From assembly GCF_020085105.1 (NCBI RefSeq), contig NC_058045.1, positions 15,838,833-15,902,832 of the forward strand: a stretch of DNA of 64,000 bases, read 5' to 3'. Origin of the DNA: Siniperca chuatsi. Lineage: Eukaryota > Chordata > Actinopteri > Centrarchiformes > Sinipercidae. Shown here one piece after another: positions 39,601 through 52,739 of this stretch. Under the pieces are notes generated by a model. It was not told the origin of the DNA, made no database searches, and saw nothing but the letters and a program-made list of their open reading frames with translations. A program made the position numbers and the translations under genes. How positions within the stretch are numbered: position 1 is the first letter of the stretch; every line of letters starts with the position of its first letter.

Positions 39601-42600
39601 CCCTTTAACTTAATTATTTTAATTTAAGTGAACCTCACTGATGTGTATGCACATCATTAGGCAAGACATGCTTCGGAACTACAAGAACAATTTGTTTAAC
39701 ACAATAATACACTGAAATTATACTTTATAGCAGTATAATATAGTAAAAAGTATACTATAGTAAGAAGTCCATAAGCCTCTAAAGTTCATGATATTATTAT
39801 TATATTATCAATAAGAAAACAATTTACAAGGTAGCCTAAAGTTTGGTAAACTGCTTAAATCACTTAAATAAATACTAACCAGGACATTACTGTTAATGCA
39901 GCTGCTTTAATTCTGCAGGTTTGCATAAATAAAAATAGACATTTGTTAAATCAGAGCAGTAAAAAAACAAACATACTATCCTCTGCAGTTTTAATAACAG
40001 CAAATAAAGAAATGGTACAAAATTCACTCATTTTAAGAGTGAAGGTTACAACACATGCTCACCTATCAGGTAGTGCTTGCAGGACGGTGGGCATCAGCAC
40101 CCCAGAGATGGCCTTGTAGAGGATGGAGTCACAAACACCTACTATGTTCACCACCGTGGGGGAGCCGAGGACAGGGAGCATGTGGGGCGGCATGCCCTGC
40201 CAGAAGTGCAGCAAGAAGCTTTGGACCTGAAAGTATCACACACACACACACACACACACACACCGTAATATTCAATATTACAGGAAATAAAAGTTCAGCT
40301 ATAGGAATTAGTTACATACAATCAAACTTTTTGCTGAGACAGATTTGGACTTTTAGTAAAACAGAATTGAATCTGTAAAAACAGAAGAAATCTTGCCTCA
40401 TCAAAGTTGGCTCGAATAACAGTGTCTAGTATCCTCTGACAGTGCGTTCTGTACATCATGATGAAGGTTGACACCTGTGGGCAACAACAGAGGATTAATC
40501 TAATTGCATCACAAACTTAATAGTTTTTCTCTTCTGGGGAAACTAAAAAAAAGTGCTACAAAAACAAGAAAATAAATCTTGTACAAAGCATGTGAACCAA
40601 TAAATACATGTTACAGGTCTAGGCTGGAGCAGAGTAATATAAAACGAGCTTTAGAGATCAGCAAAACACAAACCATTTAAAATCATGGCCCCTCTTTAAA
40701 AGCCGGACAGCTAGTGCCTGTCCTTTGTCCAATCCTAGATCTTATTATCTCCCCCAAAAGATTAAGAGTTAGTGAGGAGCCAGCATATAAATCCTCAAGG
40801 TCCTTCTCTAAATGCAAACCCAGTGAAGGTCCCGGGGCAGATAAAAGGCCAGAGCCAGAGGGGGCGCAGAGATGGCAGGGAGAGGTGGGAGGTGGGGGGG
40901 CTGTAAGGATGGACTTTTAAAACTCCTGTTTACCCTCTCTTCTGGCAGGCTGGCGGGCAAATTTAGGTCTTTGACATTTGGAAACTCTGGCAGGAGCGTC
41001 CCCAGTTTGGAGCGCGGTGAATACGCCACTGTCTGCTTCGTGACCTCTTTCTTGCCCGTCTCGTTCACCCACGCTGCTCCCTTTTTGGAGTACATCACGT
41101 CATAATACTGAGAGGACTCCTTTACCGCTATGCCGTAGTAGTGATACCTGAGGAGAACAGAGGGTTAACGGGTGAATAGCATCCTTTCAGCACAAGTAGG
41201 ATCACTATAGGCTATAGAAAACTGTGAAGGAATGAAAAAGAAAAACAATTCATACACATTTTATACAAATATATATATATGTCTTTCTAAATAATACATT
41301 TGTTAAAATTTGTTATAAATTCATTCAAAAAGTTAGTTCCATCAGATTACATGCTTCTCTCTGATTTTGTTATATAAATTCTGAAGGACAAAAAAATCTT
41401 ATGAAAACGTATACATAGTCTACAATTTCAGACCTTTACTAATATCAAATGTGATAAATGCTTCAGGTTAAGAAAAGTGTAGCTTTCCTGTTAAATAGGT
41501 AAAGAAATTTACTTTTTTGATAAACTCTCAGGAACTCAGGATGACAATGGACTGAAGTTTAACTTTTAGTGTTGTTATCCTGTGTTGTGCTTAAATTGTA
41601 GGCTTGACATGGGGGGGCATTTGGACAAGTGTATAATATGTGTAGGTAGTTTATGACAGAACCAAACCAAACCAACTTACTTAGACTGGCCTCTTGTCCC
41701 AAGTCTTCTGGTAGTTAACGCTGGAAACTGTTGCCTTATGATCTGTTCATTGTAGAGAGAAAAAGTTGTCAGTGTGCTGCAGTGTGAGAGAGGTTGAACT
41801 TTCTTTTTGCTGTTAGATCAAATTCATCTCAGCCTTTCATAGTAACTCATAAAAGTAAAGAGAAAAAGAAAAGGAAGTGGAAACAGGTGACATAAGGAAC
41901 CAAATAAGATCTTTATAAAATATCAACTTGTGCGTATATTTTTTACTTAGTGAGAGAAAATGCTGTATAGCAGAAAAAGGGTTGGGGATTGTTTGACTTA
42001 GAATCTAATACAGTAAATACAGAATACATGACTTAATACTGCACTTGTACAGTATCAGTTCTTTGTGAGAAAGTGTTTAGTAACGTTTGTCAGGAGAACA
42101 ACATGAAAGTCTCATAGCTGTATCCACAGGGAGGTCTGTGAGGGGAAAAAAGCTTTGAGAGTCATCCATTTATGACATCCAGGAGTATTACTTTTTTCCC
42201 CCTATATCAGCAGTCTCTCCTCATCTATCCACCACCCATCCTCTGTCCTTCTCACTCTCTTTCTCTTCTCCACTCCCTCTCTCTTCCTTTCCTCTCTTTT
42301 TGTCCAAAGAGATTGGCTCCTTGGTCCAGCTCCTGGTGCAGAAACTTTAGCAAACAGTGTAGCTCTCCATTGTGTGGGATGAAAAAAGAGGCCAAGCTGT
42401 GAAGTTTCTGTCAGGCCCCGCTTGATAAATGAGCAGACAGGGAGGCAGTCCGGGCCCTCTCTCTTTTTTTTGTCCTGAATCAATGAAGCCTTCCTAAAGG
42501 ACACCCCACACTGCTCCAGCCACTGATCTAACATTCCGCAACATCTCACCCTTCCAAATTTCCTTTAATTACACATTAATCCAGGCCCCTTCTCTTTTTC

Positions 42601-45600
42601 AATATCTTCCGACAGGAGCTATGGAAGGGTGGGGGTGGGCTGGGTTGGGGGTTGGGGCCAGAGTCCAGGGTACAGGGGATGGCTGGGGGTAGGAAGACTG
42701 AGGAACTTCTTGGGGTTGTGGGAACAGACGAAAGCACATCTCCTTTGGCTCTAGATTATGTGTTCAGTGAACGGCTGCAGAGCTTCACACTGAGCTGCAG
42801 TTGATATTACTGCAACAGCAGCCAGAGCTGCAGTACAAAACCAACCCAGACAAGAAATGGTCAGACTAATGTTTATGGCTGATGTAGTGTGTGAGATTAT
42901 TGCTTTCACAGGGGTAACAACATCTGAATGTTGTTTTGTATCTGTCCTCTGTCTTCTGAGTCATTTTGTTCTGATTACTTTAAACTTACAGTGCAAATGT
43001 ACATTAAAACCCCAAAAAGCTGAGAAAATTCTCCATACTCATTTTGGGGTGTTTTTAAAAAAAAAAAAAAAAAAAAGCTCAACTGCACATCATCTGCATC
43101 TGTAATCAAACATTTTAAAGAGACACTGACTACAGATGTTACAGAGTTAATGACTTTCATGTTTTCAAGACATTTAAATGATTTTAGATGATTTTAAGTT
43201 AAACTGGATGCGGGTGGGATTGATGAGTTGTCTGACTGTTTAACCTTCATCTCCACTGAAGTTTGAATCTTACCTTTCCAAAGCTGGCCGCGTTCACAGG
43301 CTGTGTGTCATGCTTTTCACTGAAGTCTAGGTAATGCATGTAGAGGGCACTTCGGGGGATACACACTCCTTCGGCTATCTCATAGTTCTCTTCTAGCCTG
43401 TGAATGACGATGGGAATTATCAGCGCTCAGGGAAAACAAACATGAAAGTTTGAGCATTGTTAAAATGAATGAGACGAAATGAGAGAGTCACAACTTCAAA
43501 CAGGCCTCTTATGATCATGGCCTTTCTGGTAATAATGGTGAAAATGTGCAGTAATTTTCTGTGTAAATGTTTAGGAAACCAGATTAAATTCAGGTCAGCA
43601 AAAGGAATCAATGCAGTGAAATAAGACTATTTGATGATATAAAATTATATGATGTTAAAAGTTTACATTTCATTTACTTAAGAGGGACATTAATAAACAC
43701 CATGTAAATGTACCAGATTTAGCCATTAGGGCTAATTGTTATCTGCAGTCCCTGGAGAGGTTAATGGTTTTGAAAAACATAAAATGTAACACACAACAGC
43801 CCATGAAGAAACAGAAACAGTCGAAACAGAAAACTGAATAAAAGCACAGTCATATAACATTAAACAGAGGCAGCTTCGTGCACATTAAAGCAGCGTCAAG
43901 TCAGCACATTCACATCATCAACATGTCATGTGCAGTATAAAGCATCTACACAGACATTTAACACTACAGTTAGTACCAAACAGCATGCGCCATAGGGCAA
44001 ACTGTCTCATACGCCCCAACAGGATTAAATGTTCAGCAACACACCACAATCAGCAGATGCACTGTAGCACACAACGTTAAATCTATCATGTCTAGCAGAA
44101 ACTAAGCATGACAACTCAGATATCACAACTACACAGACATTAACAACTGCTCCTGGTGGGGATACATGTGTAATAGACAAGTCCAAAAAATCATTTTCCT
44201 GATGACAGTAAGGTGCCTTGTCTCATTAACAGCTGTAGTGGACAAATTCTGATAACTTCTAGGCAGCGCAAAATGTTACCTGCATTTTTGTCAAATTTTC
44301 CATACATATAAGGTTGTATTTCATTATTCTTTTACAGTGATCATATGCGTTTGGATTTTAATCTGTTTTCAGTTCCTGCATATAAAGGGTTGCGTTGGTT
44401 TTAGTGTAGTATTACATGACTGTGTCTACCTGGTTAAAATAATTAATGTGTGGCCGAAAAAAAAATCTTAGCCTCAGTAAGTGGTTTCTGATGCACACCA
44501 TACTTGCCATGTTGATGTATAATTGATTTGCATTGAAATACTTAGACTCGTGAACTGTTTAAATCTTCATTAAGCAATATATTTGATATTAAAATTGAAT
44601 AATATTTTACTGCAGATCCCAATGAGAAGCAAAACACAACTCTACAGCTTTCTGAAGTTGTCAGCGGGACGTGTATGTAGGCAACTGTTTGCTAACACGT
44701 TAGCCATAATCAGCCATCTGAAAAACTCCATTGGCATCAGTGATGTGGCTCTGGATTGGTTCATCTCTTATCTGTTATGCTTGGAAATGCCTCCTCCTCT
44801 TGCACTTCTCTTTGTGGGGTCCCCCAGGGGTCTATTCTGGGCCCCCTTTTATTTACCATCTGCATGCTACCCCTGGGGCAAATCATGTGCAGGCATAATA
44901 TTGATTTTCATTGCTAAGCAGATGATACACAACACTTTGTCCCGATAAAGCCTGGTACCATCTATGTGTTCTTTATTATGTCCTTGCTGAAATTTATCAC
45001 CTGTTTTTGTGGCACATTTTGATATTTAGGTAATTCGATTTTTATCATTTATGGTATTGAAAGCTTTTTTAAAAATTGTGACCTAAAAAGACTGTCACTA
45101 GTACACATCCTCTGTTCGTGAGGTTAATTGCTGTCTTTTTTTAATTCAAAAAGCAGATAACACAATGAAACAAAGGTATCCTGTGAAATGAATGCTAATA
45201 TGTCAGTTATTAATGACTATAATGTGGCAGCCATATTTGAAAATTAGTGTATTTATTGCAGTTTTAGTTTTACTAATAAATCCAATATTATGCCTCCCCA
45301 ACAACAATCCTAAGGCCTTGAACATACAACAGAGGAAACCATCATGTGCAGTTTGGACCAGGTCAAATGGTCAGAATAGGAAACTGATGTTTAAAGAAGC
45401 AACAGATTGATTATTAAGAGGTAAATTCAGAGTCTGGACCTTCACAGAGTTACCAAAGTACACATTGAATCCTCCACCTCGCCTGCATCAACACTTCTGT
45501 TTATGCTTTGAATTCTCTGTCGGATTAATTTAGCTTGTACCCATTGCTTCACTTCTAATATTGATAAAAACGTTTTCTATGCCCTTTACCTTATTTCTCA

Positions 45601-48600
45601 ATAAATGCCTCTTATATTGCATTTTATTCTAATGGAATATATATGGCTACTGTAAGAGCCTGGTCCTGTTGTTTTATGAGCCATGAATTGTTTCAGTGAG
45701 CCATGGGAGGTGATCTCTTTGACCTGACTTACATTTCCTTTCAATCAGAAAGCTGTGAACTGTCTTTTGAATTACTGTCATAAAAGAATTGTTTGTAATG
45801 TTTTCAGTGGAATAACAACCATTCAACTTTACTGCATTTTCAGTGATTCTGTATTGTTCTGATGTAAATATATAAACCTAAATTTAGTGACTTCTCTGAA
45901 AATCAGATGCAAATGTAGTGTATTCTTTCTGCTTTAAAAATGAAAACCAAATCATCAATCAAAAACTCATGATTACGATTGCAAACATAGACGTTTTGTT
46001 TACTTTCACTGCAACATCCTGTTAAAGTTTAAGTAAAATTTGTAGTAAATTTCACTATACCAAAAAATTGCACCATATGTGAAACAATTATTACAATTAG
46101 TACAGAAGCCAATTACAGTTGCATTTATGTCTATAATGCTTGTCTTTAAATAGGTACATTGACCCAACTCATGTTCCTCCCACTGGGTTTCAGCCCCCCA
46201 CAGTGCAGGTTAAATCAGTATAAATATTCATGTAAGCCCATGTGCATTTTGAATGCTCAGTAAAGGGTGTCATTGGTCATGGGGGCTGTGCAACAGGCAG
46301 GCACACCTAAACTAGAGGCATGTGTGAGGTTTGCATTTTATACATGCAGAGGATATGAAGGATGTGTTGCATGTCGAAGCTGCTCTTCTTTTTTAGTCTG
46401 GAAATGTTAGATGTCTCTATTATTGAACAGCAGTGCAGAGGGAAAAAAACAAATTTTCCTGTGAGAACAATTAAAACATAAAATCTTATCCGATCAGATT
46501 ATCATCAGATGCAAGATTAACTAATTAGAAAATACAAAATTTGTGTACAAACAAGGGGGGGGGGGGGACATTCAAAAGCAGGACATCGCTTAGATCTGTG
46601 TTTGTGGTTAAATGGCACATAATGTAAATCTTAACTTTACTGATATAATAAGGCGAGAAAAGAAACCAGTGTAGAGAGAAAGTGTCCATAGTGTCATGTG
46701 TGTTGAGTAAAACGATTCAATTAATAAATTCAATTTTGATATCTAAAATAAACAAATAAACACACTGTTGTGTGTATCATTTTAAACCTTGCCAAATAAT
46801 TCTAGACTTGATATTTAGCATTAATGTTTTATGTTGGTGAGTGGAAGCGTAAGGTAAAATAATAATTTATTAAAAACCTTGTCTTTTTTTTTTTTTTTTT
46901 AGAAGACTGGCTACATCATTTTTATATTAATTTGCATTTGATTACTGCTGTTTGATATAAAAATGTGTATGTTTTTTCTTTCTCAGTTTTCTCTCACTCA
47001 TTTATTTTTTACAAATGTATTTTTAATAACTTACCATTCCAGAGTAGCCGGTGTCGAATGTGGTTTAGAGGCTCTGTTGTTTTCTTTTTCTTCATCTGTA
47101 ACATACAACACATTTTAGATTTTAGAGCAAAATTAAGTTATTCAGGTAAAATGAGACATCCCAAATGTGGCACCAATGAAAGTTTACATAACCGACACAA
47201 TAATGTGTAAAACATGTCTGTTACTTTCTCTGAGTAGACATGGTTAAATGACATTTATTGCATTAAACACTAAACATTAACTACAAGATTAATAAATGAG
47301 GTCTAGGAAACACACAACAGTTTCCTCTGTGAAGTCAGTAGTTTTAGTGTAACAGTGTTCGCCCTGCTTACGTTCATCGTTGGACATGTTCCCCAGAGAC
47401 GTGTGACTGGAGTATCGCTTGCTCTCACTCTCGTTGAGGCATCTTTCAATCCAACTTTCTAAAAAAAGACATGATGGACAACAGATCACAGAGCTGGACA
47501 AACTGGAACGCTTACATGACACCTCTAAGTACAACTCAGAAAAACTTTTTTATGTTGTTATTTAGACGGTAATGATTATGAAATTGTGAATCTGGTCAAA
47601 AGAATATGATTTTTAAAGATGTAACGTGCCGTTTGGCTAAAACATCAGTTTATAGCAGTTTTGGTATATTTGTTTTGTATTAATTTTCACTGAAACTGTC
47701 CATTTAAAAACTCACTTTCTTGGGTGAACTCCTGCAGTAGAATAGAGCCAAAGTTGTATTTACATAAACAGTGCAAATCACTGCCTATACAAGACACTTT
47801 AAATGTCACTAACGTGACAGGGCTAGTGGACAACAATCGATTGTGTGGGCAGCGGTGCAGCCATGCCTCTATTTGAGATGTTTTCACCAGGACGGCAGGA
47901 ATCCAGCATTGTTCCCAGGAGACTACAAGCGTATACACTTGCTTAAAAGAGCCTGCGCACATTACTAAAGCGGTGTGGTGGAATAGAGGCCATTGTCCTG
48001 TTTTAATTTATACTTGAAAATAGCTCAACTGGTGTGCTTTCTGTGACCAAGCAGCAGCAAAACACCAAAGCTTTCATGTAGAAACAGCCCGATACGTAGC
48101 GTGGAAATCCATTTTAAATTCTTGCATTTGTTTCAAGAAAAGCATTCAGTATTTGATAAATGTAATTAAGAAGGAAATTGTACATGATTAATACTCATCT
48201 TCTTTATTTCAGTGCAACAAAGCATTTTCTGAGTTTAATTTTTCTATTTTAATATAGAAATGGAAATATAAAGTTACAACTTCTTCTTCTTTACCAGCAA
48301 CTTGTACTTGCCCTAAACAGAGCAATAAAATGTATATTTCCCATTAAATCTAGTGAATAAAAACTATTATGTAACCTAAAATGGAAATGAGCAGGCAAGA
48401 CTACTTCTGAAGTTTACGCAGTACATACAGTACTAAATTAAAAGTACTTAACCAGTTAGTTCTAACCTCTTCAACAAAATAAAAACTGTCCACATAATAC
48501 TTTTCTGCATGTGAACTGACAACAATCACCAAAGCAGCTGTTGCTAGGACAGACTATTGGCAGGATGACCTGTTGGTGTAGCCCATGGGGGAATTCAGAG

Positions 48601-50114
48601 GAGGTCAAAGATATTCAAAAGTTTTAGAAGTTTACACTTGACGAGGAATCTACACCTCGATGTTCAGCACGTGCTGATAAAAAAGGTCATACTGCAGTTT
48701 GAGTCCCATCATCGCTGCTCAGGAGCAGAAAACTCACGGCCCTCTGAACACAGACATAAAAGTTTTTTTCTTTCTATGCTAGAGGGATATTATCATTAGA
48801 AGCTTACTCTTTAATGGTCTTAATTACTGTGATTATGATTATCATCACCTTTAACATTACTAACAGATTTATAGCACTCTACATGCCAGTTACATTGCCC
48901 GTTACACAATAAAAAAAACAGCCTGTGCATTTGCATTTTAACTTTGAATAAAACACCACTAGCATCACTGACGGCCATCTGACATGTCTCATCTTTTACA
49001 GACAGTATTTGCTTCTGTCTACCTAAAAAATAAAAAACAAAAAATAAATATAAACAAACAAACCAACCCTGGAAATGAACAAGTGAATCCACTGAAGTGA
49101 AGCTAATTCTCCACAGAGGCTCAGACCTCAAGCTTCATTTGCCGCAGGAACAGATAAGTTGGGGATCTAAATAATTGGATTAAATTTGATCAACAAGTGA
49201 AATAGATGTTCACTCATTTATTAACACACATTCAGGGCGAAACTACTCTACACTGCACCAGCATACTACAAATGTGATTTTCTTTAGTGTAAATGATTTA
49301 AAAAGTCTTGAACCAAAGATTTTATTCAATTAATCACCTTTACTAATTCTAACCAAGTGAGCCACTTCTTAGCAGATAAGAAACTGTTGCATAATTTGTT
49401 TTATTTCAATCTTTTAATCAGACTGGACATTAATCATAAATGTTTCTGAAAACCAAATAATATGTACTTTTACAAGATAACATACAAAAATATTTTACTG
49501 ATATATTCTCAGTAAAATTCAGTTTTGAAGTTGAAAAAGTGCTTTAAATGTAACCCAATTTTGGACTAAAAACCCCCCCAGAAAAATAAGCCGAAAAGAG
49601 CAGATGCACAATACTGCACCATGATGTGCACTTGCTGTTTTTATTTCTCCACTCCAAATGATGAATGGAGATCTTTTAAACTGGTTTAACTGAAAAGACT
49701 GAAAAAACTCCAAACCACTTGGTCGAGCCGATACCGAGAGATTTAAGGGATATTTCCCTGTTTTCTGTGACTTTTCTTTAATCAGTGGACAAGTGTGTTA
49801 TAACATAACAGCACTTCTCATAAATGTGTGTGAACAAAAACACTCATTCAGAGATAACTTCAGAAATTAAAAAATTTAAATAAGTGATGAAAAGGTAAAA
49901 AAATCAACAGCCGAACATCCAGAGACTTCCTTCTGAATGACTGCAGAAAAAGTTTGAGACTTTCAGAAGAGAAGCAGCAGCAGCAGAAGCTCACACAATG
50001 TTTCTGAACAGAAGCTAATTTTCTCAACACATCCACACAAGGCAAAGCGAGCAGAGTTTAACAGGACTGACCTGTGGAATCCATATCAGGCTCCTCCAGC
50101 AGCCCGCAATGCAT
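30689..50114 (-). CDS. rfx4: RFX4, winged-helix transcription factor, complete, 18 coding exons
   Basis: Exons in transcript order: 50114-50072, 47458-47372, 47095-47035, 43397-43274, 41742-41681, 41147-40934, 40474-40397, 40226-40063, 38931-38831, 38707-38649, 38536-38392, 38033-37939, 37390-37273, 35722-35603, 34708-34547, 34433-34268, 34158-34020, 30961-30689; 736 aa, matching the human long form of about 735. RFX4 binds X-box motifs in the nucleus and is needed for ciliary gene expression and dorsal brain patterning (family knowledge). Seen: [14 protein letters not shown] start of the brain-type isoform, RFX DNA-binding domain about 60-140 ([27 protein letters not shown]), extended dimerisation domains (about 150-480; [41 protein letters not shown]), then a Ser/Pro/Tyr-rich C-terminus ending [14 protein letters not shown]. 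All introns are GT-AG except that after exon 7, which is GC-AG. Orientation with ric8b and polr3b matches other vertebrates. Confidence 0.96.
31042..31300 (-). repeat. Dispersed repeat family B, copy 3 (rfx4 intron)
   Basis: Reverse orientation: CCAATTAATCTGCTGATTAT, GTCTAAAACTC, ATAAGACAAAGAAAAGCA and TAATCAATGCATCGACTAAT are family B blocks read from the other strand. Confidence 0.65.
33225..33745 (-). mobile_element. Second copy of the AAGTACT-rich DNA element (rfx4 intron)
   Basis: TTTACTCAAGTACTCTACTT, AATTTTGAGGTACTTGTACT and ATGCTACTTTATACTTCCAT are reverse-complement counterparts of the right part of the 2.2-3.0 kb element. It lies in the long intron between the last two rfx4 exons. 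No open frame. Confidence 0.55.
35270..35470 (-). repeat. Dispersed repeat family B, copy 4 (rfx4 intron)
   Basis: AAAGCCCAAGGCGATGTCTT, CACATAAAACAAAGAAAAGC and GAGCTGGAACTACTGAATGT are family B blocks in reverse orientation, ending in a ACTTAATTGATTAAAC stretch. Confidence 0.6.
38996..39460 (-). repeat. Dispersed repeat family B, copy 5 (rfx4 intron)
   Basis: AGCAACAACTAACAATTATT and AGATTAATCGACTAATTATT at the left, AAAAGCAGCAAATCCTCACA in the middle, and TGACGATTAATCAATTTTGT at the right show nearly the whole family B element in reverse. A poly(A) run sits at about 39101-39119. Confidence 0.7.
40237..40262. repeat. (CA)n microsatellite beside an rfx4 exon
   Basis: About 13 CA units begin only 11 bases upstream (in transcript sense) of the exon starting at 40226, so on the transcript a (UG)n tract lies just before that acceptor. 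Confidence 0.9.
42627..42657 (+). other. G-quadruplex-type sequence in an rfx4 intron
   Basis: Five or more runs of at least three G (GGGTGGGGGTGGGCTGGGTT continuing to GGGGTTGGGG) are separated by one or two bases. This satisfies the standard intramolecular G-quadruplex pattern. The G-rich strand is the template strand for rfx4. Confidence 0.7.
43675..43900. repeat. Dispersed repeat family D, copy 2 (rfx4 intron)
   Basis: TAAGAGGGACATTAATAAAC, CTGCAGTCCCTGGAGAGGTT and ACAGAAACAGTCGAAACAGA parallel the repeat at 11.46-11.76 kb in order and wording. Confidence 0.5.
44600..44960 (+). pseudogene. L2-like LINE fragment, antisense in an rfx4 intron
   Basis: An open frame (to 44948) reads [20 protein letters not shown], then a broken [21 protein letters not shown] in place of the usual [17 protein letters not shown] block of LINE reverse transcriptases. 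A deletion and frame changes are evident. The order of blocks matches the 23-24.5 kb LINE family; both copies are on the plus strand. Confidence 0.65.
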
Positions 50115-52027
50115 CCTCTTCCCATCAACGACACTTTCTCCTCCAAGAAAATGGCTTAGTGCACGTTTCCCCCTCCTCAGCGGCTCTCCCCTTGTCTCGC
50201 TCTGTGTTTCCGTGACCACTGCCCGTCACAGGAGATGTTGAGGATCTGAGGTTCGCCCAGAGAGGGGTGGTGTTGGCGGAGGAGAGGGGGAGGTGGGAAT
50301 AAGGGAGGAAAGGGGGGGTAGAGACTCCAGAAATCCAGCGGGGGGAAAGCCAGACCCGTCAAAATGTTTGCTGATGTTTCATGGGAAAGGGGCTGATTTT
50401 ATAGGAGCCCTGATGGGGACATGTCATTGATAGGCTTGGAAGGCTGATGAATGGCCCCAAGTCAGATGGGGATGTGGCAAGACTCACTGGAAGTCTTTTG
50501 TGGGGCTGTTTTGAATAAGAAAAGCTCCCTCCCAACCAAAAAAAAAAGGAGGCTTAGATCTACGCAGTCCTAACACTGTGGCCTCCCGGTCTTCCATTAA
50601 GGCATTTAATACGTTTTTATACACCCCAGAGCTCCATATAAACATACATCCCTACACAACCGCAGCTCCTGCCTTTCCTCACGATTTTAACTCCCGTTTC
50701 ACATCCCACGGACACTTGTTGCCACATTTGATCTATTTCTCACCTCATTCCACCATTAAACCATCTTTGTGATAACTTTTTTTTACAGAGACATCATGTG
50801 CTCGGGCGCGCATCCAAACGTGCTAAAACTGCACCAGTGTGAATTTTTTGGTGAAGTTCTCACATCTTTTTCGCTCAGTCTTCGCTGTGGCAACCTTATT
50901 TTTGGTGTGCCTCTGAGAAGAGGGAACGGTCACAAAGGGGGGGAAGTAAAAGTGCAAAGCCCGAGGCTGGGAGGGCTCTGATGGAGTGCCTGAGAGCTGG
51001 AGAAGGGAAAGCTGTGATTAGAATATGAATGGAACCACAGGAGAGGGGGAGAGGAGAGGGGAAAGAAGAGGGGAGAGGAGAAAGGCGGATTATGGCTGAA
51101 TTACTCACCACACTATGGATGGCAAAGGAGGACTTTCTCTACCAGTGCGCAGGTGTGGGCACCGCTGCTGCTGCTGCTACTCACCAACACACACCGTGCA
51201 GCCACCTGGCAGCACATGTGGGACAGGGTGGCAGCAACATCACATGGGACACTGTGCACAGGCTCATACTTTGTTAAAACAGGTCTGTGCATCCATTCAG
51301 ACTCTTATAGGAAGATAAAAGCTGCTGGAATGAGTGACAGGTCAAAAAAACAAACAAAAACCCTGTATCCTCATAAGAGGAAATCTTGTCTGACTTGTCT
51401 GCAAAGATTCTCAGTGCTTAAGAAAAGATTTAACAAGAAATATACATATAACAACCCATTAATGACACAAAATTCAAAGGCCTAAATGGTGGCTAGTGCA
51501 CAGCCGTGACCTCAAAGGAGGATCTAATTAATTTCAGTCAAATAAGGAGAAGGTGGAGTCTGCATCTCCCTCAGTGGATGTCCTTTCTTTTTCATCCTGT
51601 TATCTGCTTATTAGAGCCTCATAAAATAGGACAGGTGCAGCCACCAAAAGAGCTTCTTCCACCCTTCCTATTCTCACACACTCTGCCCGCACAAACGGAT
51701 GTGTACTGCTTTTGTTCAGTGAAAAGGCCCCAATTGAATTGTGTGTGTATGTGCGAGTGGGGGGGTATGGTTACGCTACATACGACATGTTGGTGGTATT
51801 GAGGCTTCGTTTTAAAAGAGGAAACCATATGACTCAAAGCTAGATGTTGTCACTGAACATTGTTGTATCTACCATCCAGCTGTCTGCTTAACACATGAAA
51901 TTTATATGAGGGAGGTCCTCCACTACCAGGCAGCAAATATGTGGAAACATTTTACCCGAACAGTTTAATATGAGCTGTGGGATAATTCAGTATTATTGCT
52001 AATCGATATCATGATGTTATAGCAAGC

Positions 52028-52030
<3 letters not shown>

Positions 52031-52062
<32 letters not shown>

Positions 52063-52390
52063 ACAGAGCTGCAATGATTAGTTGAATAGTATTAGTCAAT
52101 CAACAGAATTAATTGGCAACAGTTTTGACAATCGTTTTGAGTTTGTTTTTTTTAAAGAAAAAAAAAGACATTCTCTTGTTTTGAGCTTCTCAAATGTGAA
52201 TATTTGCTGTTTATTTCTTATGACGGTAAATGGAATATCTTTGGGTTTAGGACTGCTGGTCGCACAAAATAAGGCATTTGATTAAATTATCATGGGCTTT
52301 GTGAAATTTGTGACAGCCATTTATCACAATTTTCTGACATTTTTATAGACCAAACGATTAATCAGACAAGAAAATAATCGACAGACCAGT
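52031..52390 (+). repeat. Poly(A) run followed by dispersed repeat family B, copy 6
   Basis: Thirty A residues (52031-52060) are followed by GCAATGATTAGTTGAATAGT, TTTGAGCTTCTCAAATGTGA, GGTTTAGGACTGCTGGTCGC and ACGATTAATCAGACAAGAAA in family B order. The poly(A) run lies at the left edge. Confidence 0.7.
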
Positions 52391-52739
52391 AAATGTAGGA
52401 GCGCTTTCCGGACATTATTACGTTTTTAAATATTCAGTGAGGTTGATTTATATTCTATTTATTGAAAATAAAATTTGTATTTTTACTCTGTTGTTGATAT
52501 TGTCACTCCTGTTGGGATGTTGATGCACTCACATTCATATTTTCATGATGTCCATGTTTTTTTTGTGTTTGTTTTCTGGGGATGAATAACAAAAAAAGTT
52601 TTCAGCAGCCAAATGTCAAATCTCAAATTTTGGAGCTTTTAACAGCACATGAACACACCATTAGTGACCCCATAAACTTTTACATTGAGTTTGTACTTTC
52701 AGCTGCATTATCACCCAGCGGTAATTTTTTAAAAAGGGT

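Noticed and set aside
40714..41105. Plus-strand open frames across 40.7-41.1 kb
   Set aside because: They are shadows of the rfx4 exon at 40934-41147 on the minus strand.
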